Below are positions 7,209-15,204 of a DNA stretch of 36,133 nt, in pieces. The notes under the pieces are model-generated. The model was not told the origin of the DNA. It was given only the letters and a program-made list of their open reading frames with translations, and made no database searches. How positions within the stretch are numbered: position 1 is the first letter of the stretch; each line of letters starts with the position of its first letter. The position numbers were made by a program, and so were the translations under genes. Source of the stretch: Streptomyces somaliensis DSM 40738 (GTDB lineage Bacteria; Actinomycetota; Actinomycetes; Streptomycetales; Streptomycetaceae); NCBI GenBank assembly GCA_012396115.1, contig JAAXOU010000018.1, forward strand, positions 1 through 36,133, read 5' to 3'.

Positions 7209-10112
7209 GTGGCGGGCGAGTCCCCCGACAAGTCGGAGCAGCGTAGGTCTCCGGGGGAGGCGGCTGCGAACGGCCGCGATCCGCGGCTCGCCTTCGGCGA
7301 CGCGGCCCCGGCCGACGTGGACCAACCGACGGCGGTCTTCAGGGCCCCGGAGCCGGCCGCGGGGACGGCGGAGCCGCGCCCCCCGGAGCGGCCGCTGGTC
7401 GCCCAGTGCCGGGGGACCGCGACGGCCGAGCCGGCGGAGACGGCCGAGCCTACGGAGGCTGACGAGCCGGCGGGGGCTGACGAGCCGGTGGAGACGGTGG
7501 GAGTCACGGGGGCTTCGGGAACCGTGGGGGCGGTGCGGGGGTCGGCCGGTGAGCCCGTCGCAGCCCCGGACGAGCCCGTTGCCGTTCCCAAGGAGTCCGC
7601 CGCCTCCGAGGGGCCTGCCGCGTCCTCCGGCGAGTCCGGGACGCCCGGCGCGCCGGGCGCCGCGGACGGCACGGGCACGACGGTGACCCCCGAACCGTCC
7701 CGTACCCCCGGCGCCCCGGTCCCGGACGAGGACGGGCGCGAGGACGCCGCGGACGAGGACGCAGGCTCCGGCGTGACTCCCGCGGACGGCTCCGACGCCG
7801 TGGGGGCGGGGACCGGCGCGGGAGTGGAAGCCGAGGAATCCGGTGGCGCGGACGGCGCGGAGACGGTAGCCGGGGAATCCCGTACCACGGATGACGCGGG
7901 CGGCGATGACGCAGGCGACGCAGGCGACGTGGAGGCGGGAGCCGGGGAGACGCGTGGCGCGAACGGTGCTGCGGACGGCTCGCTTACGTCCAAGGCGTCC
8001 GAGGGGGAGACCCCCGGCGTGCCCGAGCCGGCCCGCGCCTCCGCGACGGGTACGGGCGCGGAGTCCGGGACGGACGTGGGCGCGGGCTCCGGGGCGGGTA
8101 CGGACCGGCCCGGGGCGCGCGTGACGGACGGCTCCGGGGAGGTGGCGGACGGGACCTCCGGGGCGAGTGACGGCCGTATTCCTGAGACGGATGCGGACGC
8201 GGCCGGGGATGGTGACTCCGGAGGAGAAGCCGACCGTACGCCCGGGACGGGTGCCGAGAGCGTCTCCGAAGCCGACGGCCCGGACGAGGAACCCGAGGTG
8301 CCCCGGGCGTCCGGCGACCCCTCCGACCCCGGGCGGGACCCCGAGCCCGAGCCCGACCACGGCTCCGACTCCGACCACGGCTCCGACTCCGACCCCGACC
8401 ACGGCTCCGACTCCGAGGGCGGCTCCGGCGTGGGCTCCGGGGCCGTGGACCAGCCCACCACCGTGTTCAGGGCGCCCCGGCCCGCGGCCGCGGGGAAGCC
8501 GGCCGACGGGAAGCCCGCGCCCAGGTGGGTGACCGGGGCGGACCGCGATGCCGAGCGCCCCGGCGGGTCCGCGCGACCCCGTTCCGACGAAAGTCGTTCC
8601 GACGAGAGTCGTTCCGACGCGCGCACCGCCGCCGTCGAGGCCACCGCCGGTACGAAGGCCGCCACCGACATCGAGGTCGCCGTCCCGGCGGCCGGTGCCC
8701 GGTCCCGTACCGCGACCGCCGGGGCGACCGCCACCGCCCTCGACGGTGACGCCGAGGCGACCGCGGCCGTCACCCCGCCGCCCCTCACCGAGACGGAGCG
8801 GACCAAGCAGCAGCCCCTGCCGCCGCGCCCGCCGCTCGACCTGCTGGCCGAGCTGACGAACACGCCGCCCCCGCCGGACACCCCGATCCGCACGCTGGTC
8901 CGCCGCGTCAGGATCTGGACCCCGCTGGTCGTCCTCCTGCTGATCATCTTTGCGACCGTACAGTTGCTCCGTCCGCTGCCCGCCCCGTCGCTGGCGCTGA
9001 CGGCCGACGCCGCGTACACCTTCGAGGGCGGCCCGCTGAAGATGCCGTGGCCCACCGAGGGTCAGGGCGCCGTCGAGGTCGAGGGCGTCGGGGTGGTCGG
9101 CACGTACGGGCCGCAGAAGCCCGCACCGACCGCGAGCGTCGCCAAGACGATGACCGCGTACGTGATCCTGCGCGACCACCCGATCAAGGACAAGGACGGC
9201 GGCCCGAGGATCAAGATCGACCAGAAGACGGAGGACCAGGCGAGCAACCCCGACTGGTCCACCGCGCCGGTCGAGGCCGGCCAGCAGTACACGCAGGGCG
9301 AGCTGCTCCAGCTGTTGATGGTCCGCTCCGCCAACAACGTCGCCCACCTGCTGGCGCGTTGGGACGCGGGAACGGAGGCCGCGTTCATCAAGAAGATGAA
9401 CGCCACCGCCAAGGACCTCGGCATGACCGACACGGTGTACACGGACGCGAGCGGCTTCGACAAGGGGACCGTCTCGACGCCGAAGGACCAGCTGAAGCTG
9501 GCGAAGGCAGCGATGAGGTCCGACGTGTTCCGCCGGATCGTCGACATGCCGAACGTGAACCTGCCGCAGATCGGCCGCCAGTTGGAGAACGGCAACACCA
9601 TCCTCCTCAAGGACGGTGTCAGCGGTATCAAGACCGGCACGTCCACCCCGGCGGGCGGCAACCTCCTGTGGTCCGCGAACACGGTGGTCGACGGCGAGGT
9701 GCGGCGCGTCCTGGGCATCGTGATGAACGTCAAGTCCGGTGTGACCCTCTCCGAGAGGACGAAGCTCGCCGTGGAGACGTACAGCTACGGTCTCATCCGG
9801 ACCGCGCAGGACGCCGTCGTCTCGGCGACGGCCGTGAAGAAGGGCGATGTCGTCGGGTACGTCGACGACGGCCTCGGCGGCCGCACCCCGCTCGTCGCGA
9901 CGAAGGACCTGAAGCCGGTCGGCTGGGCCGGGCTGGAGGTCGAGTTGAAGCTCACCGCCGACAAGGGCGGGGTGCCGGGCGAGGCCGACGGGGGCACCGT
10001 CGTCGGTGAACTGGCCGTCGGCACCGGCGAGGGCCGGGTCGGCGTGCCCGTGGCCCTCCAGCGGGACCTGGAGCAACCGGGCTTCGGCGCCAGGCTGACG
10101 CGCATCGGCTGA
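7209..10112 (+). CDS. Membrane-anchored D-alanyl-D-alanine carboxypeptidase (S11 family) with giant disordered N-terminal region
   Basis: This 967-residue protein should trim the terminal D-Ala from peptidoglycan stem peptides outside the membrane. Residues 1 to about 560 are acidic/Pro/Ser/Gly-rich and disordered, and predicted cytoplasmic. A copy of the motif DQPTxVFRAP lies near each end of this stretch, and short acidic repeats (SDHGSD, SDESR) occur before the second copy. One transmembrane helix follows (about 572-589, PLVVLLLIIFATVQLL), then an S11 peptidase domain with SVAK (S643, K646), SAN (S707-N709) and KTG (K808-G810), all intact. The GTG start at 7209 follows GAGGAGG. There is no signal peptide; the single helix gives a type II topology. 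A terminator follows at 10133. The long tail is a plausible target for phosphorylation or binding of cytoplasmic partners (inference). Confidence 0.9.
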   Translation: MAGESPDKSEQRRSPGEAAANGRDPRLAFGDAAPADVDQPTAVFRAPEPAAGTAEPRPPERPLVAQCRGTATAEPAETAEPTEADEPAGADEPVETVGVTGASGTVGAVRGSAGEPVAAPDEPVAVPKESAASEGPAASSGESGTPGAPGAADGTGTTVTPEPSRTPGAPVPDEDGREDAADEDAGSGVTPADGSDAVGAGTGAGVEAEESGGADGAETVAGESRTTDDAGGDDAGDAGDVEAGAGETRGANGAADGSLTSKASEGETPGVPEPARASATGTGAESGTDVGAGSGAGTDRPGARVTDGSGEVADGTSGASDGRIPETDADAAGDGDSGGEADRTPGTGAESVSEADGPDEEPEVPRASGDPSDPGRDPEPEPDHGSDSDHGSDSDPDHGSDSEGGSGVGSGAVDQPTTVFRAPRPAAAGKPADGKPAPRWVTGADRDAERPGGSARPRSDESRSDESRSDARTAAVEATAGTKAATDIEVAVPAAGARSRTATAGATATALDGDAEATAAVTPPPLTETERTKQQPLPPRPPLDLLAELTNTPPPPDTPIRTLVRRVRIWTPLVVLLLIIFATVQLLRPLPAPSLALTADAAYTFEGGPLKMPWPTEGQGAVEVEGVGVVGTYGPQKPAPTASVAKTMTAYVILRDHPIKDKDGGPRIKIDQKTEDQASNPDWSTAPVEAGQQYTQGELLQLLMVRSANNVAHLLARWDAGTEAAFIKKMNATAKDLGMTDTVYTDASGFDKGTVSTPKDQLKLAKAAMRSDVFRRIVDMPNVNLPQIGRQLENGNTILLKDGVSGIKTGTSTPAGGNLLWSANTVVDGEVRRVLGIVMNVKSGVTLSERTKLAVETYSYGLIRTAQDAVVSATAVKKGDVVGYVDDGLGGRTPLVATKDLKPVGWAGLEVELKLTADKGGVPGEADGGTVVGELAVGTGEGRVGVPVALQRDLEQPGFGARLTRIG

Positions 10113-10132
10113 CACACACCGCACGGCGCGGG

Positions 10133-10155
10133 GGCGCCCCGGCCACCGGGGCGCC
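10133..10155 (+). terminator. Hairpin terminator after the carboxypeptidase gene
   Basis: A perfect 10-bp stem, GGCGCCCCGG (10133-10142) and CCGGGGCGCC (10146-10155), with a 3-base loop, lies 20 bp after the stop. No U-tract follows, as is common in streptomycetes. Confidence 0.7.
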
Positions 10156-10184
10156 TTCGCGCACGGCCGGACAGGGAGCGACGA

Positions 10185-12125
10185 GTGACGACCACGCGAC
10201 CGCCCGCCGCGCGCGCGTGGCGCCGCCGCACCGGGCTCCGGCCCGCACCCCGAGCCGGGCACCCGGCGGCAGGGCCGGCCGACCCGCTGGACCCGACCGG
10301 ACCGGCGGGCCGGTTCGGTCGGTTCGGCTGGTTCAGCCGGCTCGGCTGGCTCGGTCCTGCCGATCGGTTCGATCGGTTCGATCGGGTCGGCCGGTCCGGT
10401 CGGGTCGGCCGGTCCGGTTCGGCCGGGTCGGCCGGTTCTGTTGGCCTGGTCGGTTCGGTCGGCCCGATCGGTGTCGTCGTCACGGCGACGGTCCTGGCGG
10501 CGGTCCTGCACGCCGGGTGGTTCCTGTTCGTCGCGAACAGCGGCGGCGACCTGGCGGCGCAGGACGCGTGGGCCGACTTCGCCGCCCGGCACCCCGGCTC
10601 GGCGTACAACCTCGCCTGGTACGGCGGGATGCACACCATGTCGTACAGCGTGCTCTCGCCGTACGTGATGGCGCTGGCGGGCGTGCGGACGACGATGATG
10701 GCCGCCGGAACGGCCTCCGCCGCGCTCACCGCACTGCTCCTGGTACGGACACGGGCCGTTCGCAACCCGCTCGCCTGCTCGCTCGCCGCGGTCGTCGCCC
10801 TGCTGTGCAACGCCCTGTCGGGACGGGTGACGTTCGGCCTGGGCCTGGCCTTCGCGCTGGGCGCGGTGGCCGCCGTGTTCTGCGGCCGGTGGCCCCGGCC
10901 GCGCGCCCCCCGCCCGAACCGCGCGGTGCGGGGCGCGGTCACGGCGCTCCTGGCGGGTACGGCGACGGCGGCGAGCCCGGTCGCGGGGCTGTTCCTGGGC
11001 GTCGTGGCGGCGGCGCTGTTCCTGGGCGGGCGGCGGCCCGCCGCATACGCGCTGGGCCTGCCACCGGTCCTGGTGGTCGCCGGGGTCGCCCTGCTGTTCC
11101 CCTTCTCCGGCACGCAGCCGATGGCGCTGGGGACGGTGCTGCTGCCGCTGCTGTTCGGCGTGGTGTGCCTCCTGGCGGCGGACCGGACGTGGCGCACGAT
11201 CCGTACGGCGTCCGCCGTGTACGCGGCCGGCACGCTCCTCACCTGGCTGGTCGACTCCCAGATCGGCTCGAACGTGACACGGCTGCCGATGCTCTTCGCG
11301 GGCGTGGTGCTGCTGACCGCCCTGCCGTACGCGGCCTCGCGGCGGAACCGGTACGGGTTGCTCGCCGCGCTGGTGGTGTTCCACGGGTGGATCGGGTTCA
11401 AGAGCGTCGACGACGTGCTGGTGACCACACCCCACGCGTCGTGGTCCCGGGACGCGGCGCGACCGCTCCTCGACGAACTGGAGCGACGCGGCGCCGAACG
11501 GGCCCGAGTGGAGGTCGTCCCGGCCCGCAGCCACCGCGAGTCCAGCGCGCTCGCCCCGTACGTCACGCTGGCGCGCGGCTGGAACCGCCAGGCCGACCTG
11601 GAACGCAACCCGATCTTCTACGACGGCTCCCTGACCGCCGCGAACTACCGGGCCTGGCTCGACCGGTGGGCCGTCCGGTACGTCGTCCTGCCCACGGGTA
11701 CCCCCGACACGGGCGCCCGCGAGGAGACCGCCCTGATCGAGGGCGGACTGCCGTACCTGGACCCGGTGTGGTCCGACGCCCACTGGCGTCTCTTCTCCGT
11801 CCGCGACGCGACGCCGCTGGCGGGCCCGGGGGCGACGGTCGCCAGGGCTGCGGCGGACCGCATCACGCTGCGGGTGGAGAGGCCGGGCCGGATCCTCCTC
11901 AAGGTCCCGCACTCGCCCTGGTTGTCGCTGGTGGACGAGCGGGGTGCACGCCTGGCACCGCCGGAAGGCGGTGGAAGCGGGCCGTGCCTCCGCAGGGCCG
12001 CCCCCACGGAGGACGGCGACGAGTGGACGGAGATCCTGGCACCCTCGGCGGGGACGTACCGCCTGGCCTCGCCGTACACCCTCCCCCCGCGGGGAACCCC
12101 CTGCCCCCCTCACCGCACACTCTGA
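10185..12125 (+). CDS. Polytopic membrane protein, glycosyltransferase (GT-C)-like or uncharacterised
   Basis: A 646-residue integral membrane protein of unknown function. Residues 1-85 are unusual: an Arg/Pro start, then a repetitive Gly-Arg-Phe/Gly-Ser segment encoded by degenerate GGTTCG-type repeats. About ten hydrophobic segments follow (residues about 90-410). The C-terminal 230 residues are mainly soluble: an RHxE-like SHRESSALAPYVTLARGWNRQ segment, a DRWAVRYVVLPTGTPD block and a beta-rich tail. An N-terminal helix bundle followed by an extracytoplasmic domain with a possible binding site recalls GT-C type membrane glycosyltransferases, but I see no decisive aspartate motif. GTG start at 10185, after a GGAG-containing leader. 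It may be cotranscribed with the carboxypeptidase only by read-through. Confidence 0.7.
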   Translation: MTTTRPPAARAWRRRTGLRPAPRAGHPAAGPADPLDPTGPAGRFGRFGWFSRLGWLGPADRFDRFDRVGRSGRVGRSGSAGSAGSVGLVGSVGPIGVVVTATVLAAVLHAGWFLFVANSGGDLAAQDAWADFAARHPGSAYNLAWYGGMHTMSYSVLSPYVMALAGVRTTMMAAGTASAALTALLLVRTRAVRNPLACSLAAVVALLCNALSGRVTFGLGLAFALGAVAAVFCGRWPRPRAPRPNRAVRGAVTALLAGTATAASPVAGLFLGVVAAALFLGGRRPAAYALGLPPVLVVAGVALLFPFSGTQPMALGTVLLPLLFGVVCLLAADRTWRTIRTASAVYAAGTLLTWLVDSQIGSNVTRLPMLFAGVVLLTALPYAASRRNRYGLLAALVVFHGWIGFKSVDDVLVTTPHASWSRDAARPLLDELERRGAERARVEVVPARSHRESSALAPYVTLARGWNRQADLERNPIFYDGSLTAANYRAWLDRWAVRYVVLPTGTPDTGAREETALIEGGLPYLDPVWSDAHWRLFSVRDATPLAGPGATVARAAADRITLRVERPGRILLKVPHSPWLSLVDERGARLAPPEGGGSGPCLRRAAPTEDGDEWTEILAPSAGTYRLASPYTLPPRGTPCPPHRTL

Positions 12126-12259
12126 GGGTGCCGCACGGGCCGCACACCGCCGCGGTGGAGCGACCGTCCGTACGCGGAGGCGGGCGGCATCGGTCCCCAC
12201 CCGTTCTCGCTCTCCGACCGGAGCGGTGGTTGCGGGCCCGGGATGTGGAGAACTTCCGC

Positions 12260-12865
12260 TCATAGGGGCGGGTGGGCTGCCGGGTGTGCCGCTTCGAGGT
12301 CGAGGAGGAACCGCTTGGCCTCCAGACCTCCCGCGTATCCGCTGAGGCTGCCGGTGGAGCCGACGACCCGGTGGCACGGGAGCACCACGCACAGCGGGTT
12401 GGTCCCCAGCGCCGTCCCGACCGCCCGGGCGGCCCGCGGCCGGTCGAGGACCTCGGCGAGCCGTGCGTACGTCGTGGTCCGCCCGTACGGTACGAACTCC
12501 TCAAGTATCGACACCGTCCGGCGACTGAACGGTGTCGCGAGCCGCAGGTCCGTTGGCACGGTGAAGTCACGGCGCCTACCGCCGAGGTAGGCGTCGAGCT
12601 GTGTCCGTGCCCCGTCCAGCACCCGCCGCTGTGCCGCTGTGGCCTCCGTCTCCTCCACCGGGTGCAGGTCGGCCCTGCGTGCACGCCCCACCCCGGTCTC
12701 GGGCGGGGCGAAGGCGCACAGCACGAGTGCCTCGTCGGTGGCCGCCAGAGTGAGTGGCCCGAGGGCCGTGGCGTGTACCGCCACGGCGGCGGTGAGGGGG
12801 ACGGGACGAATACTGGTTGGCACGATGACTCCTGAGGTGTGGTCGTTGGTGCCGGGCGCGGTCAC
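12260..12865 (-). CDS. ogt: Methylated-DNA--protein-cysteine S-methyltransferase (Ogt/AGT type)
   Basis: A 201-residue DNA repair protein that removes O6-alkyl groups from guanine by irreversible transfer to its own cysteine. The active-site motif P163-C164-H165-R166-V167 is intact. It is preceded by VPYGRTTTYARLAEVLDRPRAARAVGTALGTNP (Arg finger and helix-turn-helix region; quoted in part only as family signature) and followed by VVGSTGSLSGYAGGLEAKRFLL. The GTG at 12865 overlaps the stop of the Ada-like gene (GTGA), so it is the third gene of a coupled sigma factor - Ada-like - Ogt operon. The first 20 residues are not conserved and an internal GTG start is possible. Context suggests induction under alkylation stress (inference). 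Confidence 0.93.
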   Translation of the reverse strand: MTAPGTNDHTSGVIVPTSIRPVPLTAAVAVHATALGPLTLAATDEALVLCAFAPPETGVGRARRADLHPVEETEATAAQRRVLDGARTQLDAYLGGRRRDFTVPTDLRLATPFSRRTVSILEEFVPYGRTTTYARLAEVLDRPRAARAVGTALGTNPLCVVLPCHRVVGSTGSLSGYAGGLEAKRFLLDLEAAHPAAHPPL

Positions 12866-13680
12866 ACGGTGAGGGGGCGGCAGCTCTTGCAGGGGCGGTA
12901 CCCGGCCCGGCCGGCCTCGCGGGCACTACGGAACGGGACCTGGTGGCGCGGAACGATGCGGCGGGCGTGTGCACAGGTCGGATGGCAGTAGACGCGTGTG
13001 GTGTCGCTGCCGAGGAACACCGTCCCGTCGCGACGGAGCTCGGCCACCCTCTCCGCGTCGACACCCTCCGCCGCACGCAGCGCGTCACCCGTACCGGGGG
13101 CCAGGCCGACGTCACAGGGGGTGCCGTCACCGTGGGTCACACGGTGGGAGGGAACCAGCACGGCCACCGGGTTCCTCGCCAGGACACCGGTCACCGCGGC
13201 CTCAGGGGCTCCGGCCTCCCGAGCGATCCAACCGACGGGCCGCAACTGGCCCGACGGGATGGCCCGCACGGCTTCCAGCACCGCACGCTCGGCCGCGGTG
13301 AGACCGGAGAGGTCCACGGGCAGCCTCCGCGCTCGTCCGGTGCGCAGGGCGGTGACGACTCCCGGGAACGGCTTGGTCGCACGTATGGCGGACCGGTGCG
13401 TACGAACACGGTGCAACTCCTCGAAGGCCGTCGCCGTAAGCCCCGCCGAGTCCAGTGCGGCACCCGTCACGGCGTGCGGTCCGGCCGCCACGAACAGACC
13501 GCCGGCGGGCGTTTCGAGTCGGACGTATGTGTCGTACCGCTCACGCCGGACACCGACGTGCCGCAGCACGCGCAGCGCGAAGTCCTCCGGAGGGTCTGCG
13601 GCGAGCCCGGTCAGGCCGCCCGCCACCCGTTCGAGACGGGTCAGCGCCTCCTGATCACTCCGCTGGTCATTCCGTTTCAC
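12862..13680 (-). CDS. Ada-like protein: cysteine-less methyltransferase domain plus C-terminal Ada zinc-binding domain
   Basis: A 272-residue protein. Residues about 70-205 show an AGT/Ogt-like layout (AIPSGQLRPVGWIAREAG, then VLARNPVAVLVPSHRV). The methyl-acceptor Cys of the PCHRV motif is Ser178, so O6-methylguanine repair by this domain is not expected. Residues 218-269 are an Ada metal-binding domain (PF02805 type): C232-x3-C236 ... C264-x2-C267, within TTRVYCHPTCAHARR and AGYRPCKSCRP. In E. coli Ada this domain takes methyl groups from DNA phosphotriesters and acts as the methylation sensor; there it is N-terminal, here C-terminal. The GTG at 13680 follows GAGGAGGT and overlaps the sigma-factor stop. 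A sensor role for the adjacent sigma factor or for the operon is inference. Confidence 0.85.
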   Translation of the reverse strand: MKRNDQRSDQEALTRLERVAGGLTGLAADPPEDFALRVLRHVGVRRERYDTYVRLETPAGGLFVAAGPHAVTGAALDSAGLTATAFEELHRVRTHRSAIRATKPFPGVVTALRTGRARRLPVDLSGLTAAERAVLEAVRAIPSGQLRPVGWIAREAGAPEAAVTGVLARNPVAVLVPSHRVTHGDGTPCDVGLAPGTGDALRAAEGVDAERVAELRRDGTVFLGSDTTRVYCHPTCAHARRIVPRHQVPFRSAREAGRAGYRPCKSCRPLTV

Positions 13681-14273
13681 GTCGTCACCTCCTCTCGTAG
13701 GGACACCGCCGCCGGTTCCAGCAGACGGCGGAGACTTCCCAGCCCTCTGGAAACCTGTGCCTTGACCGTCCCGACCGCGCACCCCTGCACCTCCGCCACT
13801 TCGGCGTAGCTCATCCCCATCACGTGACGTAGCACGACCGCTATGCGCTGGTGCTCCGGCAGTTGCAGCAGGGCGGTGACCAGGCGCCCCCGGTCGTCGG
13901 CCAGCTCCGCGCGCTCCTCCGGCCCGGCCCTGTGGTCGGTCCAGGAGTCGGCGATATCCTCCACGGGCACCCCCGCCGGGGCGGGCCGCCGCGTACGGGT
14001 GCGCACGTGGTTGCGCCAGACGTTCGCGGCGATGGCCAGCAACCAGGCACGGGGCTTCAACTCCCTTCGTCGCTCGGGGGCGTACCCCCGTAGTGCCGTG
14101 TAGGCGCGCAGGAACGCGTCCTGGCCCAGGTCGTCGGCTTCGGTCGCGGAGCCGCAGACCCGGAACAGGAACGTGTACACCGCCCTCCCGTGCACCCGGA
14201 CCAGCTCGGTGAACCCACCGTCCAGATCCACAGCCAGGAGCTCGGTCAGCTGCTGCTCGGCCTCGTCATCCAT
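13677..14273 (-). CDS. ECF-type RNA polymerase sigma factor
   Basis: A 198-residue sigma-70 family protein of the extracytoplasmic-function layout. Region 2 covers about residues 18-85 (FTELVRVHGRAVYTFLFRVC, EADDLGQDAFLRAYTALRGY, then RAWLLAIAANVWRNHVR). Region 4 covers about 130-185 (LPEHQRIAVVLRHVMGMSYA, EVAEVQGCAVGTVKAQVSRG). No anti-sigma gene is adjacent; instead it is the first gene of a 4-base-overlap operon with the Ada-like and Ogt genes. I chose ATG 14273 rather than GTG 14315 because the region model begins near it and because a possible ECF promoter sits exactly so that ATG 14273 would be the first transcribed codon. It has no Shine-Dalgarno, in agreement with a leaderless mRNA. 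The sigma factor may activate its own operon on DNA alkylation (inference). Confidence 0.85.
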   Translation of the reverse strand: MDDEAEQQLTELLAVDLDGGFTELVRVHGRAVYTFLFRVCGSATEADDLGQDAFLRAYTALRGYAPERRRELKPRAWLLAIAANVWRNHVRTRTRRPAPAGVPVEDIADSWTDHRAGPEERAELADDRGRLVTALLQLPEHQRIAVVLRHVMGMSYAEVAEVQGCAVGTVKAQVSRGLGSLRRLLEPAAVSLREEVTT

Positions 14274-14280
14274 CAGTGAG

Positions 14281-14309
14281 AGGAACACCGTCCCGGACGG
14301 AAAGGTTGC
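14281..14309 (-). promoter_or_regulatory. Possible autoregulated ECF promoter of the sigma-Ada-Ogt operon (leaderless)
   Basis: Reading the minus strand, GCAACC (14309-14304) is followed after 17 bases by GTTCCT (14286-14281), similar to ECF promoters of the (G)GAAC-N16/17-GTT type. The ATG at 14273 begins 7 bases after it, the spacing expected if transcription begins at the start codon. This is pattern matching only. Confidence 0.35.
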
Positions 14310-14577
14310 ACGCACCGGCCCGCGGTCCTGTCTGCCCGCTGTCTGTAGATCTGCGGCCCGTGGAGGTTGCCGATCTGCTGGCCCATCCCCACCGGTCAGC
14401 TTCGCCGTTGACCCGACTGGCTCTGACCAGCTGCTCCCGGGTGGTGGCGAGGCCGGAAACCGGGATCGCCGGTACCGTGACGACGCTCCGCCGGCCGAGC
14501 AGCCCGACCATGATCACGTTGACCACGAGGACTGACCCGTACCGGGTGGAGTGAAGGGCCCGATGCCCGGACGCGAC

Positions 14578-14663
14578 GAAGGGCCGGCTTGGGAGGAACC
14601 TCCTCCTGATTCGGTCCTTCGATCTGTGCCCTCGGCAGGATTCGAACCTGCGACACCCGCTTT
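14578..14663 (-). repeat. Old, degenerate attachment site: copy of tRNA-Arg terminator and tRNA 3' half
   Basis: Bases 14626-14663 match the 43-bp attL/attR core over 38 positions with one visible mismatch (T at 14632 in the CCCTCGG run), then diverge after CGCTTT. The flank 14578-14620 is a hairpin (GAAGGGCCG / CGGTCCTTC, inner GGAGG AA CCTCC) clearly related to the hairpin at 15707-15747. The whole block 14575-14665 and the block 15703-15797 are therefore diverged direct duplicates, about 1.13 kb apart. I interpret it as the outer scar of an earlier integration in the same tRNA gene. Confidence 0.75.
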
Positions 14664-14752
14664 GGGGGGTTCGGCCGAGCGTGGCCCGACTGCTGTCGTC
14701 AACTGGCGCGACGGCCGCCGGGAGTCGCTGGCGTTCGTCCGCGCCCCACGTC

Positions 14753-14775
14753 GTCGATGTCAGCTGCGGATGCCA
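14753..14775 (+). other. Degenerate integrase arm-type site pair (old element)
   Basis: This 23-bp stretch resembles the paired GATGTCA motifs found inside attL (15881-15903) and attR (28073-28095): GTCGATGTCA followed 3 bases later by CGGATGCCA. It lies about 90 bp from the old core, nearly the same distance as in attL (85 bp). Confidence 0.45.
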
Positions 14776-14901
14776 GGCGCGTTCTTATCCGTAGCTCCAG
14801 CCAGGCCCATCAGCGAAGGCCATGCCCGACCGCTACGGCCGAAGGTTTGTCGGCGCCAGCCTTCGGCTCTCACGTGTCACCTGGTAGCACCCGGCGCTAC
14901 C

Positions 14902-15180
14902 TTGGTCGGTACGAGCGTTCAGCCCGAAATTACCCAACGGGACCTACGCAGCCGGTCCCGAGAGATTATGGATGCCGTACAGAGTGGTCAGTCGTTCACC
15001 GTCACCCGCGACGGACATCCGATCGGTCAGCTCGTTCCGCTGCGTCGACGCCGCCGGTTCGTCTCCCGCTAGGAGTTCGCCGCAATGTCCAGAACCGCCC
15101 CCACCATCGACCTTGACAGGTTCCGGGCCGATCAGGACGCCACGGCCGACACCTACCCGGACGATCCCTACGGCCGCTGA
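14902..15180 (+). pseudogene. Phd/YefM-type antitoxin gene interrupted by an in-frame TAG; toxin absent
   Basis: The frame reads SVQPEITQRDLRSRSREIMD, AVQSGQSFTVTRDGHPIGQL, then VPLRRRRRFVSR. This is the N-terminal DNA-binding fold of type II antitoxins (Phd/YefM, PF02604) with the conserved R-D-L-R..S..I and V-T-R-x-G-x-P-(I/V) motifs. A TAG at 15070-15072 interrupts it, and the same frame continues EFAAMSRTAPTIDLDRFRAD up to TGA at 15180, giving the family's usual length of about 90 residues. TTG 14902 is the only reasonable start in frame. The PIN toxin that normally follows is absent; 25 bases later the sequence is an integrase tail. So a nonsense mutation and a deletion have both hit this locus. 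Readthrough would be needed to make the full antitoxin; the N-terminal half alone could still bind DNA (inference). Confidence 0.65.
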
Positions 15181-15204
15181 CCGCTCGACGCACCAGCGGA
15201 GCCG

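Larger units (their letters stand above)
14310..14901. other. Gene-free interval holding the old attachment site
   Basis: Bases 14310-14570 contain a minus-strand open frame (14526 to 14266) whose first 37 codons look acceptable but whose second half is full of rare AGA, TCT and ACA codons, so I do not call it a gene. From 14578 on there is a degenerate copy of the tRNA terminator and tRNA 3' half, then a degenerate integrase arm-site pair near 14753. Confidence 0.4.

Noticed and set aside
6912..12392. 1826-residue open frame on the minus strand
   Set aside because: It lies antisense to the carboxypeptidase and membrane-protein genes; its protein is Arg/Gly/Pro/Ala low complexity. It is a consequence of high G+C.
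14266..14526. 86-residue minus-strand frame starting MVNVIMVGLLGRRSVV
   Set aside because: The first part could be real, but the second half is rich in codons rare in Streptomyces (AGA, TCT, ACA) and the frame would run over the sigma-factor promoter candidate.
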